A stretch of DNA of 64,000 nucleotides from Halobacteroidaceae bacterium (GTDB taxonomy: Bacteria; Bacillota; Halanaerobiia; B1SED10-174): assembly GCA_003551665.1 (NCBI GenBank), contig PUNE01000146.1, forward strand, positions 1 through 64,000, in the 5' to 3' direction. The notes under the pieces were generated by a model, which worked only from the letters and a program-made list of their open reading frames with translations, ran no database searches and was not told where the DNA came from. This document shows positions 1 to 8,924 of this stretch, piece after piece. Made by a program: the position numbers and the translations under genes. Each line of letters opens with the position of its first letter. Position 1 is the first letter of the stretch.

Positions 1-188
1 CACAGTCCTCCTTAATATTTGGCTTTACTTGTTTACCCCATCAAAAAGATATTACGCTTCCCTCCCGTTTGAATCCTTTTTTCAATTCTTACCTCCCAGG
101 CAGTTGAACCTTTAGGTATACATAATTGAAGGGATTGAGGTTTTTTTACAGAAAAAAGTAATGATAACTGATAAGGAGGGGTTCCCCG

Positions 189-1565
189 ATGAAAAAATAT
201 GATGCGGTAATAATAGGATCAGGTCAGAGCGGAACACCGCTTGCTTTTAAACTGGCCAGCAAGGGGTGGAAAACAGCCCTGGTTGAAAGGAAAAACCCGG
301 GGGGTAGTTGCGTAAATTATGGTTGCACGCCAACCAAAACAATGCTTGCTTCGGCCCACAATGCCCACCTGGTTAAGAGGGCAGCCGATTTTGGAATTGA
401 AGTTGGAGAGCCTTCAATAAGGTGGGAAAAAATCAGGGAAAGAAAAGAAAGCATCGTCAAAGCCTTCCGGGGAGGAATAGAAAAAGGAATTAAAGAAACC
501 CCTGGCCTGGATTATATTCACGGGCAAGCCTCCTTTTCCGGGAAAAAAGAAGTCAGAGTAGAAACAGAGCAGGGCGAAAAAACCCTGACCGGAAAATACA
601 TAATCATTGATACAGGAACCCAGCCCACCATTCCTCCCATCAAGGGGATAGATGAAACACCGTATCTGACCAATTTAGATATTATGGACCTCCAGACTAT
701 CCCTGATCATTTACTTGTTATTGGAGGTGGATACGTTGGCCTTGAATTCGGCCAGATGTTTTCCAGGTTCGGCAGTAGGGTAACCATCCTGCAGAGGAAT
801 GAACAGCTTCTGCCCCGGGAAGATGAAGATGTTGCCGGGGAGGTAAGAGCAATAATGGAAAAAGAAGGTATTGCTGTTCACCTCAATTCCCAGGTTGAAA
901 AAGTTCAAAAAGAAAATGGAACAATTACTTTAACCTACTCCAATGAAAAGGGAAAAAGTGAGGTAACTGGTTCTCATCTCCTTGTTGCTGCAGGAAGAAC
1001 CCCCTCAACAGAAGAGCTCAACCTCAAGGTCAGCGGGATTAAAACAGACTCCCAAGGATTTATCAAAACTAACCAGTGGCTGGAAACAACCTGCCCCGGT
1101 GTTTATGCCATTGGCGACGTTAAAGGTGGTCCTGCTTTTACCCATATTTCCTATGACGATTTCCGCTTTCTCTACGCCAACCTGGTAGAAAAACAGAACC
1201 TACCGCTGGAAGAAAGGCTTGTTCCCTATACTGTTTTTATTGACCCCCAGCTGGGGCGAGTAGGGCTTACTGAACGAGAAGCCCAAAAAAGTGGCAGGGA
1301 ATTCCTCAAGGCAAAAGTTCCCATGTCTTCTGTCGCCCGGGCCCGGGAAATTGATGAAACAAAGGGGTTAATGAAAGCAATAATCGATAAAAAGACAGAG
1401 AAAATATTGGGTTTCACCATGCTTGGTTCCCAGGGAGGAGAAGTTATGGGAGCAGTCCAGATTGCAATGCTGGGCAACATCCCCTATACTACCCTGCGAG
1501 ATACTCCTTTTGCCCACCCCACCTTCGTGGAATCCCTGAACAACCTTTTTTCCTCCCTGGAATAA
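189..1565 (+). CDS. MerA-like FAD pyridine nucleotide-disulfide oxidoreductase
   Basis: Cytosolic flavoprotein of the mercuric reductase/dihydrolipoamide dehydrogenase class, expected to use NAD(P)H and a redox-active disulfide. The N-terminal FAD motif GSGQSG lies at residues 10-15, the disulfide CVNYGC at 41-46, the NAD-binding GGGYVGLEFG near 180, and the C-terminal HPTFVE holds the family His-Glu pair. At 458 residues it is full length. It lacks the N-terminal heavy-metal domain and the C-terminal Cys-Cys of true mercuric reductases, so the substrate is unknown. GGAGGGG seven bases before the ATG supports the start. It is one of few plus-strand genes, stands alone, and ends at a shared bidirectional terminator. 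Confidence 0.9.
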   Translation: MKKYDAVIIGSGQSGTPLAFKLASKGWKTALVERKNPGGSCVNYGCTPTKTMLASAHNAHLVKRAADFGIEVGEPSIRWEKIRERKESIVKAFRGGIEKGIKETPGLDYIHGQASFSGKKEVRVETEQGEKTLTGKYIIIDTGTQPTIPPIKGIDETPYLTNLDIMDLQTIPDHLLVIGGGYVGLEFGQMFSRFGSRVTILQRNEQLLPREDEDVAGEVRAIMEKEGIAVHLNSQVEKVQKENGTITLTYSNEKGKSEVTGSHLLVAAGRTPSTEELNLKVSGIKTDSQGFIKTNQWLETTCPGVYAIGDVKGGPAFTHISYDDFRFLYANLVEKQNLPLEERLVPYTVFIDPQLGRVGLTEREAQKSGREFLKAKVPMSSVARAREIDETKGLMKAIIDKKTEKILGFTMLGSQGGEVMGAVQIAMLGNIPYTTLRDTPFAHPTFVESLNNLFSSLE

Positions 1566-1601
1566 TCAAAACTTTAAATTCGTCAATGTTTTAAAAAATC
1601 A

Positions 1602-1633
1602 TTAAAAAGAGGGTGCCTGCGCACCCTCTTTTA
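1602..1633. terminator. Bidirectional rho-independent terminator
   Basis: Inverted repeat AAAGAGGGTGC-ctgc-GCACCCTCTTT with A and T runs on both sides, placed between the convergent MerA-like and DUF438 genes, so it can serve both. Confidence 0.85.
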
Positions 1634-1635
1634 TC

Positions 1636-2826
1636 TTACCAGTCAAGTAGCCTTTTTTCACCTTCAAGACCTCGGATCCTGTCGACCTCCTGGGTTACCT
1701 CGATAACTCCCCGATATTCTCTCTCCTGGTTGAATAGGGGAAAATACTGGATGAAAATAAATTTTCCCCCCATCTGGATCCAGAATTCCGCCCGATCCTT
1801 GGTTCCGGCCCGGAATTCCTGCAAAATTTTCTCCACTATATCAACACTGTCAGGGGGATGACAGTCCTGTACTTTCCTGCCGATAATACCTGGACTGCGG
1901 GGAAAAACCCTTTCTTCTTTTGCCGAATAAAAACAAACCTCATCGTTTTCATCAACAAAAGTTATATCTACAGGCAGGTTTTTTATCATCATGTCCAGTT
2001 GTTCAGGAGTAAGAAAACCTCTACTCAATTCCACCATTTCTGGAGAAGTTTTTTCTCCCTCTGCTGGTTTCTCGGGCCTCCATTGATTTCCTGGAGTAAT
2101 AAAGGCAAACCCTATTTCTTCTTCTCCTTCCCTGACTCTTGCCCATTCCTTTTCTTCCAGCTTTTCCAGGGCCATGGGGAAAAGAATTTTTTCTTCCTTG
2201 TAAATCATATCCGCCATCTGTTGAAATGTCTCTCTACCAGCTTTTTCAAGCTCCCCATAATCGCTTTTTTCCAGGGCTTTTTTAATTACCCGGAATTTGT
2301 CCCTTATCTCATCGTGGATACCCCACATGACCTGGGATGGACCTTTAACTCCCTTTTGCTCCAGGAAAGGAAATAGCTGGTTTTCTTTACGAAGGTAGTG
2401 TTTTTCCACCTCCCGGAGCAGATCGAATTGCTTTTTTAGCTCCTCTTTTAGTTCTGCCTTCTCTTTTTTCACAGCCAGTTCATCCAGCAATGCTTTCCAC
2501 CTTTTCAGGACCTTTTCAATCTCCCTGTTTTCCTGCATGAAAGTGTGTACAGGATGCCCCGGAACCTCCTCGGGTGCTCTTTCCTGCTCGAGAGAATCTT
2601 TAAAAACCTGGACATGAACATCGCAAAGTTCTTGAATCTCCTCTGGAGGAAGTCCTTCTTCAATTAAAGCCTGCTCCATCTCCGATATTTCCTGGGCATT
2701 GACATTTTTTACAAGCTTTTGGAATTCTTCTCTGGCCTTTTCTACATTCTGCCCCCGATGGAGGTCCATAATGATCTTTTTAAGGATCTCCTGCCTTTGC
2801 TTTTTTTCTCCCGGATTTTCCCTCAT
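1636..2826 (-). CDS. DUF438 / hemerythrin HHE / PAS domain protein
   Basis: Three-part soluble protein. An N-terminal DUF438 segment (about residues 10-85, with QALIEEGLPPEEIQELCDVH) is followed by a hemerythrin-like HHE domain (about 95-240; HPVHTFMQEN, HYLRKENQLFPFLE and EEKILFPMALE supply the His/Glu ligands of a di-iron site) and a C-terminal PAS domain (about 285-390). This architecture is common in anaerobic Firmicutes and is usually read as an oxygen, NO or redox sensor; that role is inferred. The ORF track begins at an ATG inside the RBS region; the next ATG (2826) follows GGAGG with seven-base spacing and is preferred. No transmembrane segment. Monocistronic. Confidence 0.88.
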   Translation of the reverse strand: MRENPGEKKQRQEILKKIIMDLHRGQNVEKAREEFQKLVKNVNAQEISEMEQALIEEGLPPEEIQELCDVHVQVFKDSLEQERAPEEVPGHPVHTFMQENREIEKVLKRWKALLDELAVKKEKAELKEELKKQFDLLREVEKHYLRKENQLFPFLEQKGVKGPSQVMWGIHDEIRDKFRVIKKALEKSDYGELEKAGRETFQQMADMIYKEEKILFPMALEKLEEKEWARVREGEEEIGFAFITPGNQWRPEKPAEGEKTSPEMVELSRGFLTPEQLDMMIKNLPVDITFVDENDEVCFYSAKEERVFPRSPGIIGRKVQDCHPPDSVDIVEKILQEFRAGTKDRAEFWIQMGGKFIFIQYFPLFNQEREYRGVIEVTQEVDRIRGLEGEKRLLDW

Positions 2827-2935
2827 TCTTTTTCCTCCTTCCATTTTTCTTTGATTTGCCTAAATTATTATCGTTTTACTGGGATTTAAGCCCAAAACAA
2901 TCCCTTAAAAACCAAGAAAAAAACCTTCTTCCTGT

Positions 2936-4024
2936 CTATAGGGGCACCTGTTGGGTAATGCAGTGGATGTTACCGCCTCCCAGGATTATTTCCCGGGAAT
3001 GCACCCCAACAACTTTTCGTTCGGGATATAATTGCCCAAATAAATCAAGAGCTTTCTGGTCATTGGGGTCAGAAAAAGTTGGAACAATTACCGCACCATT
3101 GGCCAGGTAGTAATTCACATAAGAAGCCGGCAGGCGCCTATCAGAATTTTTTTCCATTGATGATCCAAAAAAATCAATGCCCTGCATTTCCTTTTCGGTA
3201 ATATAAAGCGGTCCGGGCTGAGGGATTTTGTGAACTTTTATTCTCCTGTTTCGAGCATCTCTGGATTTTTCCAATCGCTCCAGGGCTCGCCGGGAAATAT
3301 CATATTGAGGGTCATCGGTATCTTCGGTCCAGGTCAAAAGAACCTCTCCTGGCCTGACAAAACAGGCCAGATTATCAACATGCCCGTCGGTTGAATCAGC
3401 ATAAACTCCTTCCTCAAGCCAGATTATCTTCTGGACATTTAAATACTCAGCAAGAATTCTCTCAATATCTTCACGGGAAAAATCAGGGTTCCGGTTGGGA
3501 TTTAAAAGGCACTGTTCTGTCGTCAGACAGGTTCCTTCCCCGTCAACATGAATGGAACCGCCTTCCAGAATTATTGGTGCCTGGTAACAATCAGTCCCCT
3601 CTATTTCAGCAATCTTCCCGGCAATAAGTTCATCCTGGTCCCAGGGGAAATAGGCTCCGTCGTTAAGGCCCCCGTAAGAATTAAACCTCCAGTCAATTGC
3701 CCTGATTTCCTCTCCTCTTTTAACGAAGGTAGGCCCAGTATCCCTGACCCAGGAATCATTGCTGGAAATTTCTACTACCCTGATTCGGGAATCAAGGAGC
3801 GCCCGCGCATTTTTATATTGGCCCCGGGAAACCCCGACTGTGACCGGTTCAAATCTATTAATGGTTTCCGCAACCCGGGCAAAGGCTTTCTGGGCTGGTT
3901 TGGCACCCAGCCTCCAGTTATCCGGTCTTTCCGGCCAGAGAATCCAACAGCCCCGGTGGGGCTCAAATTCTCCGGGCATCCCAAAACCCTCTTCAGAAGG
4001 TTTTGATTGAAGATATTCTACCAA
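2936..4024 (-). CDS. Agmatine deiminase family protein
   Basis: Guanidino-modifying enzyme of the agmatine deiminase/peptidylarginine deiminase fold, expected to convert agmatine to N-carbamoylputrescine plus ammonia. Family landmarks are visible: MPGEFEPHRGCWILWP near the start, WVRDTGPTFV, GGSIHVDGEGTCLTTEQ, TDGHVDNLACF, and the catalytic cysteine in the C-terminal GGGNIHCITQQ. Length (about 362) is normal. The best start is a TTG at 4024, seven bases after GGAGG; the longer ORF start lies in front of that RBS. No putrescine carbamoyltransferase is next to it, so a full agmatine pathway is not shown here. Confidence 0.88.
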   Translation of the reverse strand: MVEYLQSKPSEEGFGMPGEFEPHRGCWILWPERPDNWRLGAKPAQKAFARVAETINRFEPVTVGVSRGQYKNARALLDSRIRVVEISSNDSWVRDTGPTFVKRGEEIRAIDWRFNSYGGLNDGAYFPWDQDELIAGKIAEIEGTDCYQAPIILEGGSIHVDGEGTCLTTEQCLLNPNRNPDFSREDIERILAEYLNVQKIIWLEEGVYADSTDGHVDNLACFVRPGEVLLTWTEDTDDPQYDISRRALERLEKSRDARNRRIKVHKIPQPGPLYITEKEMQGIDFFGSSMEKNSDRRLPASYVNYYLANGAVIVPTFSDPNDQKALDLFGQLYPERKVVGVHSREIILGGGNIHCITQQVPL

Positions 4025-4107
4025 AAGGCTCCCTCCTTCTTTCAATTACTGATTTGATTTCTCCATTTTCTGGTTAAATCCTCTGCAAAAAATTGCTGTA
4101 GATAAAA

Positions 4108-4132
4108 GGAAAAACCGGGATATAATCCCGGC
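4108..4132 (-). terminator. Terminator of the radical SAM gene
   Basis: Stem CCGGGAT/ATCCCGG directly after the stop codon, followed on the minus strand by TTTTTCC. Confidence 0.7.
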
Positions 4133-5479
4133 TTATGTTTCAGCTAATCGCTGGGCTTTTTCTTTTTCTGCTGTTTCCCGCCAGCGAGCCGAAATTTTAT
4201 CCAGATGGTTGGCAATTTCGCCCTTAATCACATGTTCAGCATCCTCATGAGTCGGCTTGGCCCCACTTTCAGCGACAACTTCCCTTAAAATATGAGGGTG
4301 GTCAATAATGGGGCATGGCATCAGGTGGTTTTCACTGTAGGGATGCCTTTTCTGCATGGCCTTAAAGAGTGGATTCTGCAGAACTTCTTCCAGACTCTTG
4401 TCTCTAATATTATCAGTTGCAAAGTGGGCAAATGCGCAGGGTTCCACGTCCCCTGCAGCATTGATATGGAAAAATAGCCTGCCTCCGGCTATGCAGCCCT
4501 GGGTAGCCTCGCCATCATTCCAGAAATCTGCAATAAGTACGGGTTTTTCACTTCTCAACCTTCCCACCTTGTATATTAGATCTCTTCGCTGTTCTGCCGA
4601 AAGCATCAGATTTGTATCTGCATCCCTGCCAACGGGAATATAGTGGAAGCTCCACATGTAGACTGCTCCTTCATCTACAAGCCAGTCAATATAATCATCG
4701 CTAAATAAAATGTCCACATTCTCACTGGTTGCAGTAACAGAAGCACCAAAGTAAATACCGTTTTCCCGCATCAGGGACATTGCCTTTCTGATTTTTTGGA
4801 AGGTCCCCTTGCCCCTCCTGGCATCGGTTTCTTTTTCCCAACCTTCAAGGCTGAAGGCTGGAGAAATATTAGCCATTTCACCCATGCGGCGGGCTTTTTC
4901 CTCATCAATCAGGGTTCCATTGGTGTAGGCCATAAAGGCCATGTCCTGATGTTCAGAAATGATATCAAGCAGGTGGGGGTAGGCAAAAGGTTCTCCCCCG
5001 GAAAGCACTACCCAGTAAATCCCAAGTTCTTTGGCCTCTCGTAATATCCTATCAAATAATTCCGGTTCAAGGCTGTCAGCCTTGCTGTAATCCCCGGCCC
5101 AGCAGCCAGGGCAACTTAAATTACAGGCCGCAGTCGGATCAACAAGAATTAGAGACGGAACGGCTACACCAAGTTCTTTCCCCTTTTCCACCCTTATTCT
5201 CTGTCCTTCAAGCATTCCGTTGCCCACCCAGTTAATCATAAACTTGGAAATCATGCGGGGATTTTTAGAAAGACGACGGGCCTGTTCCTTTACCAGGTCA
5301 TTATCCTTGAAATGTTCTCGCAAAAGGCGGATTTTTCTCTTTTGTTCCTGGTCGAAAGCAAGCCTTTCTGCAAAATCAATAAGGACAAAAAGGTTCTTTT
5401 CCGGATCTTTGGCCAGGTAATTCACTGCTTTATCCAGGGCCAGTTCCCGGGCAGCTTTTTTTACGGCTTGGTAAGCCAT
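4133..5479 (-). CDS. Radical SAM protein with C-terminal SPASM-like cysteines
   Basis: Radical S-adenosylmethionine enzyme. The 4Fe-4S/SAM motif is CNLSCPGC (CxxxCxxC) near residue 118, followed by the GGEPF SAM-contact motif. A C-terminal region with CIAGGRLFFHINAAGDVEPC suggests auxiliary cluster binding of SPASM/twitch type. An N-terminal helical part of about 100 residues precedes the barrel. GGAGG with seven-base spacing supports the ATG. No peptide precursor or obvious partner is adjacent, and the substrate cannot be named. A terminator follows, so it looks monocistronic. Confidence 0.85.
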   Translation of the reverse strand: MAYQAVKKAARELALDKAVNYLAKDPEKNLFVLIDFAERLAFDQEQKRKIRLLREHFKDNDLVKEQARRLSKNPRMISKFMINWVGNGMLEGQRIRVEKGKELGVAVPSLILVDPTAACNLSCPGCWAGDYSKADSLEPELFDRILREAKELGIYWVVLSGGEPFAYPHLLDIISEHQDMAFMAYTNGTLIDEEKARRMGEMANISPAFSLEGWEKETDARRGKGTFQKIRKAMSLMRENGIYFGASVTATSENVDILFSDDYIDWLVDEGAVYMWSFHYIPVGRDADTNLMLSAEQRRDLIYKVGRLRSEKPVLIADFWNDGEATQGCIAGGRLFFHINAAGDVEPCAFAHFATDNIRDKSLEEVLQNPLFKAMQKRHPYSENHLMPCPIIDHPHILREVVAESGAKPTHEDAEHVIKGEIANHLDKISARWRETAEKEKAQRLAET

Positions 5480-5639
5480 GTGGTTCCCTCCTTCAATTTT
5501 TAACCCCAGTCAAAAATTTCCCAGGAAAGCACACCTTACGAACCATTATTATTAAAGATTTCAAATTATTGCTATTTCGATTTTACTAAAATTTACTTCG
5601 GTCGTCAAATTCCCCCCTTTTTTTCGGTTTGAAGGCTGC

Positions 5640-5963
5640 TTAGTTCCTCTGGCTGGTAATCTGTGATGTGGAGTTCTCTTCGGCTATATCGGAAACCGGT
5701 TGGAAAATTTCTTCTTTCAAAAGCCTCTCCAATGCTGCAAACCCTTCTCTATCAAGTGAATAATAACCCCAGCGGCCCTCCCTTCTTACTTTTACCAGTC
5801 CTACCTGCCTTAAAACTCTCAGGTGATGAGAAATTGCGGCCTGGGATAATTCAAATTCTTCGATTATTTCACAGACACACTTTTCTCCTTCTGTCAAAAA
5901 CTTGATTATTTTTAAGCGCCCCTTTTCCCCCAGCGCACTGAATAAATCTGCTAAATTTTCCAT
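5640..5963 (-). CDS. ArsR-family winged-helix repressor
   Basis: Small (107 residue) metal or redox-responsive repressor. The fold is clear: LADLFSALGEKGRLKIIKFL at the start, a CVCEI pair of cysteines in the position used by SmtB/ArsR alpha3 metal sites, and the recognition helix LSQAAISHHLRVLRQVGLV followed by the wing GRWGYYSL. The ATG at 5963 sits five bases after GGAGG and is preferred to the upstream TTG. A palindrome in its own promoter suggests autoregulation. The target operon is not evident; the radical SAM gene lies 160 bases downstream on the same strand. Confidence 0.88.
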   Translation of the reverse strand: MENLADLFSALGEKGRLKIIKFLTEGEKCVCEIIEEFELSQAAISHHLRVLRQVGLVKVRREGRWGYYSLDREGFAALERLLKEEIFQPVSDIAEENSTSQITSQRN

Positions 5964-5980
5964 GATAACCTCCAAACATT

Positions 5981-6004
5981 ATATTGCAATATGACGATAT
6001 ATTA
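5981..6004 (-). promoter_or_regulatory. Candidate ArsR operator
   Basis: The perfect 12-base palindrome ATATTGCAATAT, overlapped by a second imperfect copy (ATATGACGATAT), lies just upstream of the ArsR start. AT-rich dyads of this kind are typical ArsR/SmtB operators; binding is inferred. Confidence 0.5.
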
Positions 6005-6085
6005 TTTTATCATCCCTACCTGGCTTCTGTCAATTATATCCCGTGTTCAGGGAGATTAGCCCCGGCACTCTTGGGTATCTATAAA

Positions 6086-6111
6086 CAGGCCCCGGCATAA
6101 CCGGGGCCTTT
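6086..6111 (-). terminator. Terminator after the Lrp/AsnC gene
   Basis: GGCCCCGG-cataa-CCGGGGCC, an eight-pair GC-rich stem a few bases after the Lrp/AsnC stop codon. The U tract is short, so strength is uncertain. Confidence 0.65.
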
Positions 6112-6115
6112 AACC

Positions 6116-6574
6116 TCAAATATTGATTGTTAGATCTGACTTAAAACACCTCAAAAGCAACTGGCATTCAACATCTTCAATTCCCTCGATTAAATAAACC
6201 TGTTCCTGGAGAAATTCATTTAATTTCTCAGTGCTTTCAAGAAAAGCATGGGCCTGAACTGCTGCAGAACCGGTTTTCTGGTAAATGGCTTTAATTTCAT
6301 CTTTTGCATCCAGTTCAGAGATTACATTCTGGATTTTATCAGGCTCAACTTCAATCTCCAGAAAAGCCGGAACAGGATAACCAACCTTGGAAGCGTCAAC
6401 TACGGTGGTAAACTGGGTAATAATCCCCTCTTTAATCATGTTATTAATCCTCTCCCGTACGGCAACCCGGGAAAGATGGATTTTTCTTGCAAGTTCGGCA
6501 TACGAAATTCGGCTATCTTCAGTCAGGTATTCAAGGATTTTCCGGTTAACCTCATCCAATCCGCGAAAACGCAA
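6116..6574 (-). CDS. Lrp/AsnC-family transcriptional regulator
   Basis: Regulator with an N-terminal helix-turn-helix (LDEVNRKILEYLTEDSRISY, then ARKIHLSRVAVRERINNMIK) and a C-terminal RAM ligand-binding domain. The preferred start is TTG at 6574, preceded by GAGGGGGG with proper spacing; the ORF track extends upstream through that RBS. It follows the AOR gene by about 50 bases on the same strand, so it may be co-transcribed with it and respond to amino acids or the 2-oxo acids or aldehydes derived from them. That link is inference. Confidence 0.87.
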   Translation of the reverse strand: MRFRGLDEVNRKILEYLTEDSRISYAELARKIHLSRVAVRERINNMIKEGIITQFTTVVDASKVGYPVPAFLEIEVEPDKIQNVISELDAKDEIKAIYQKTGSAAVQAHAFLESTEKLNEFLQEQVYLIEGIEDVECQLLLRCFKSDLTINI

Positions 6575-6627
6575 TGCTAATCCCCCCTCTAAACAATTGT
6601 TGGACAGAATCCCATTACTCCACATTG

Positions 6628-8520
6628 CTAAAGCTCATCGACAAACTCCCCCAAATCCAGTTCATAAAGCCTTTCAGGAAGAGGCCTCCCGGTTTCCGGA
6701 TCCCAACCCATCATCCCGTACCGCATTTCCCGAGCCTTTTCAAACTGCTCCTTGTTGATTCCTCCTTTTCCCCGCAGGGCACCTTCTTCAAAATCCTTAA
6801 AAAATCTTGCTGGCAGGCGGTCATCTTTAACCGAAAGCCCTTCCCGCATATTGAAAATTCGAGCCAGGTGGATTGTTCTTTCCCCCGCCTTTAAAAGTTC
6901 CCACAGGGAGACGGGCCAGCCGGTAATTGCCCTGACCAGGTCCACCATCATTTCCAGTGGTATGGGGCCTCTGGGCACAAAGCCAAAGGTACAAAAACCC
7001 AGCATATCAATGAGCCGCCAGTACAGGTCCATGTAGTAAAATAACCTTACCTTCTCCGGCCCAAGGCTCAGAGGATCAACTGCCTGGAATATTCCCAGGC
7101 CAGAGGCTTCTTTAATTCCAGGTCCATCTGCTGAGGCAAAAACAGTATCGTGAGGACCTACAAGGTGATCTGCTCCGTAATCGGCAAGTGCGTAACCCAG
7201 CCCAACCCCGGTTTTTGCCCTGGGGTCATGCAAGGGAACTTCCTGCCCCTTTACTTCCATCAAAAATTCCTCTTCTTCGAGGCCCATTTCCCGGGCAAGA
7301 CGTTTACTTCCCATTGCCATTTTTTCCCCTATACCCTGCCTGTTGACTATTTTTTTAATGAGTGGAATTAAAACATCGCCATTCCCAAACCTAACATCAA
7401 GTCCATCACATTCTTCCGGGGTAACGAGACCTCTTTCCACTGCTTCCATAAGCCAGCCAACTGTCATTCCCAGGGATATCGTATCCAGTGCATAGCGGTT
7501 GCACAATTCATTGGCCTTGGCCAACAAATAGGGATCCGCAATTTCCAGGATAGACCCCAGGGCCCCGACAGTTTCAAATTCAGGACCACCAAAACGTGGA
7601 TCTACCTGGTATTTGTCAGTATTGACTTCTGCCCGCCTTTTACAGCGAATGGGACAGGCAAAACAACCCTTGGATTCAATGTAAATGGTTTCATGCAGGT
7701 TTTCTGCAGAAATCTTTTCTCCGCCCCAGAAAATACTCCGGGTCCAATTGCGGGTTGGCAGAACCCCCATTTCCTGGAAAGCTCGAACAAGAGGAAGGGT
7801 CCCGTGCCGACGTAACAGTTCCCCAGCAGGTTTTTTTAGCCCTTCTGTAGCAGTCCAGGCATTTATCTCTTTTACTCTTTCGGGTTTGCTTACCGGAACT
7901 TCCTTCGTCCCCCGGACCACTAAGGCCTTTAAGTGTTTGGAACCCATTACTGCTCCCAGACCATTGCGGCCATTAAAGTGGGCCAGTTCATTAACAATAT
8001 TGGCATATAGAACCCCGTTTTCTCCAGCAGGCCCGATTTGTAAGACCCTTGCCCGGTTATCATCAAGCTCGTTTCGAATTAAAGCCTGAGTTTCTCCCGT
8101 TTCCTTTCCCCAGAGGTGGCTTGCCTTTTTAATTTCCACGGATCCATCCTTAATCCAGACATAAACGGGTTCAGGGGCTTTACCCAGGACAAAAACCGCC
8201 GAAAAACCAGCTTTATTAAGTTCGGGAGCCCAGTAACCTCCAGCCTCGCTTTCCCCGAAAGCTCCGGTTAGTGGAGACTTGGCACAGACTATAACCCTGG
8301 GCATTGCAGGACCCCTTGCTCCGGAAATAACACTCGTTGCAACCACAAGAATATTTTCCGGGGAAAGAGGATCGGTTTTGGGTTTCTGGTTTTTCAACAA
8401 ATAGGGTAGGGCCCAGCCCCTCCCCCCCAGGAATTTCCGGCAGAAAACCCCATCGGGTTCTTCTTCCCAGGTTTTGGATCTGGAAAGGTCAATGAATAAA
8501 AACCGGTTCTTCTTTGCCAT
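6628..8520 (-). CDS. Aldehyde ferredoxin oxidoreductase (tungsten/molybdenum pterin)
   Basis: AOR-family enzyme that oxidises aldehydes to acids with ferredoxin as electron acceptor. Full length at 630 residues. Visible family features are the N-terminal FLGGRGWALPYLL segment, SGARGPAMPR, the cluster motif CFACPIRCKR (CxxCxxxC) with a distant fourth cysteine in LGFCTFG, and FGGPEFETVGALGS of the pterin-binding core. RBS GGAGG lies about ten bases before the ATG. The MoaD-like gene ends six bases upstream, a common AOR arrangement. The substrate cannot be told; aldehydes from amino-acid fermentation are plausible. An Lrp/AsnC regulator follows. Confidence 0.93.
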   Translation of the reverse strand: MAKKNRFLFIDLSRSKTWEEEPDGVFCRKFLGGRGWALPYLLKNQKPKTDPLSPENILVVATSVISGARGPAMPRVIVCAKSPLTGAFGESEAGGYWAPELNKAGFSAVFVLGKAPEPVYVWIKDGSVEIKKASHLWGKETGETQALIRNELDDNRARVLQIGPAGENGVLYANIVNELAHFNGRNGLGAVMGSKHLKALVVRGTKEVPVSKPERVKEINAWTATEGLKKPAGELLRRHGTLPLVRAFQEMGVLPTRNWTRSIFWGGEKISAENLHETIYIESKGCFACPIRCKRRAEVNTDKYQVDPRFGGPEFETVGALGSILEIADPYLLAKANELCNRYALDTISLGMTVGWLMEAVERGLVTPEECDGLDVRFGNGDVLIPLIKKIVNRQGIGEKMAMGSKRLAREMGLEEEEFLMEVKGQEVPLHDPRAKTGVGLGYALADYGADHLVGPHDTVFASADGPGIKEASGLGIFQAVDPLSLGPEKVRLFYYMDLYWRLIDMLGFCTFGFVPRGPIPLEMMVDLVRAITGWPVSLWELLKAGERTIHLARIFNMREGLSVKDDRLPARFFKDFEEGALRGKGGINKEQFEKAREMRYGMMGWDPETGRPLPERLYELDLGEFVDEL

Positions 8521-8526
8521 CCTCCT

Positions 8527-8763
8527 CTAGCCTCCAACTGATAATGGTAAGATCGTTATTTCATCCCCATCCTGCAGAGTAATTTTCCTTTCGGCTGGTC
8601 TTCCATTGAGTAAGATTGTATAATAACCAGGTCCACCCGCAAGGGGAAGTGTTTCCAGAAAATCTCCTAAACCGGTTCCGGAAGGCATTTCCATTTCAGG
8701 CGGCATTCTCTCCTCAGTTCCCCGCCAATCACGAATTTTAATCCTGACCGAATGACCCGACAT
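8527..8763 (-). CDS. MoaD/ThiS-family sulfur carrier protein
   Basis: Beta-grasp protein of 78 residues ending in the diagnostic Gly-Gly (ILPLSVGG), the site of thiocarboxylation. It keeps the family DGDEITILP stretch before the tail. Lying directly upstream of the AOR gene, it probably supplies dithiolene sulfur for the tungsto- or molybdopterin of that enzyme. GAGGAG precedes the ATG with nine-base spacing. No moeB or moaE is next to it, so activation must be encoded elsewhere. Confidence 0.9.
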   Translation of the reverse strand: MSGHSVRIKIRDWRGTEERMPPEMEMPSGTGLGDFLETLPLAGGPGYYTILLNGRPAERKITLQDGDEITILPLSVGG

Positions 8764-8924
8764 AATTTTAATCTCCTCAGTCTCAATTGATTTTTCCAGT
8801 ACCTCTCTTTTTCAAAAAATTCTTTTTCCCCCCCTAAAATCCTGCAAAAAATTTAATAATCTCGAAATTTTCCGTCAAAAAGAACGATAAATAGGAGCTT
8901 CTTTTCCCTACTGTTTGTTCTGTT

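Noticed and set aside
189-1565. True mercuric reductase
   Set aside because: No heavy-metal-associated N-terminal domain, no C-terminal Cys pair, no mer genes nearby.
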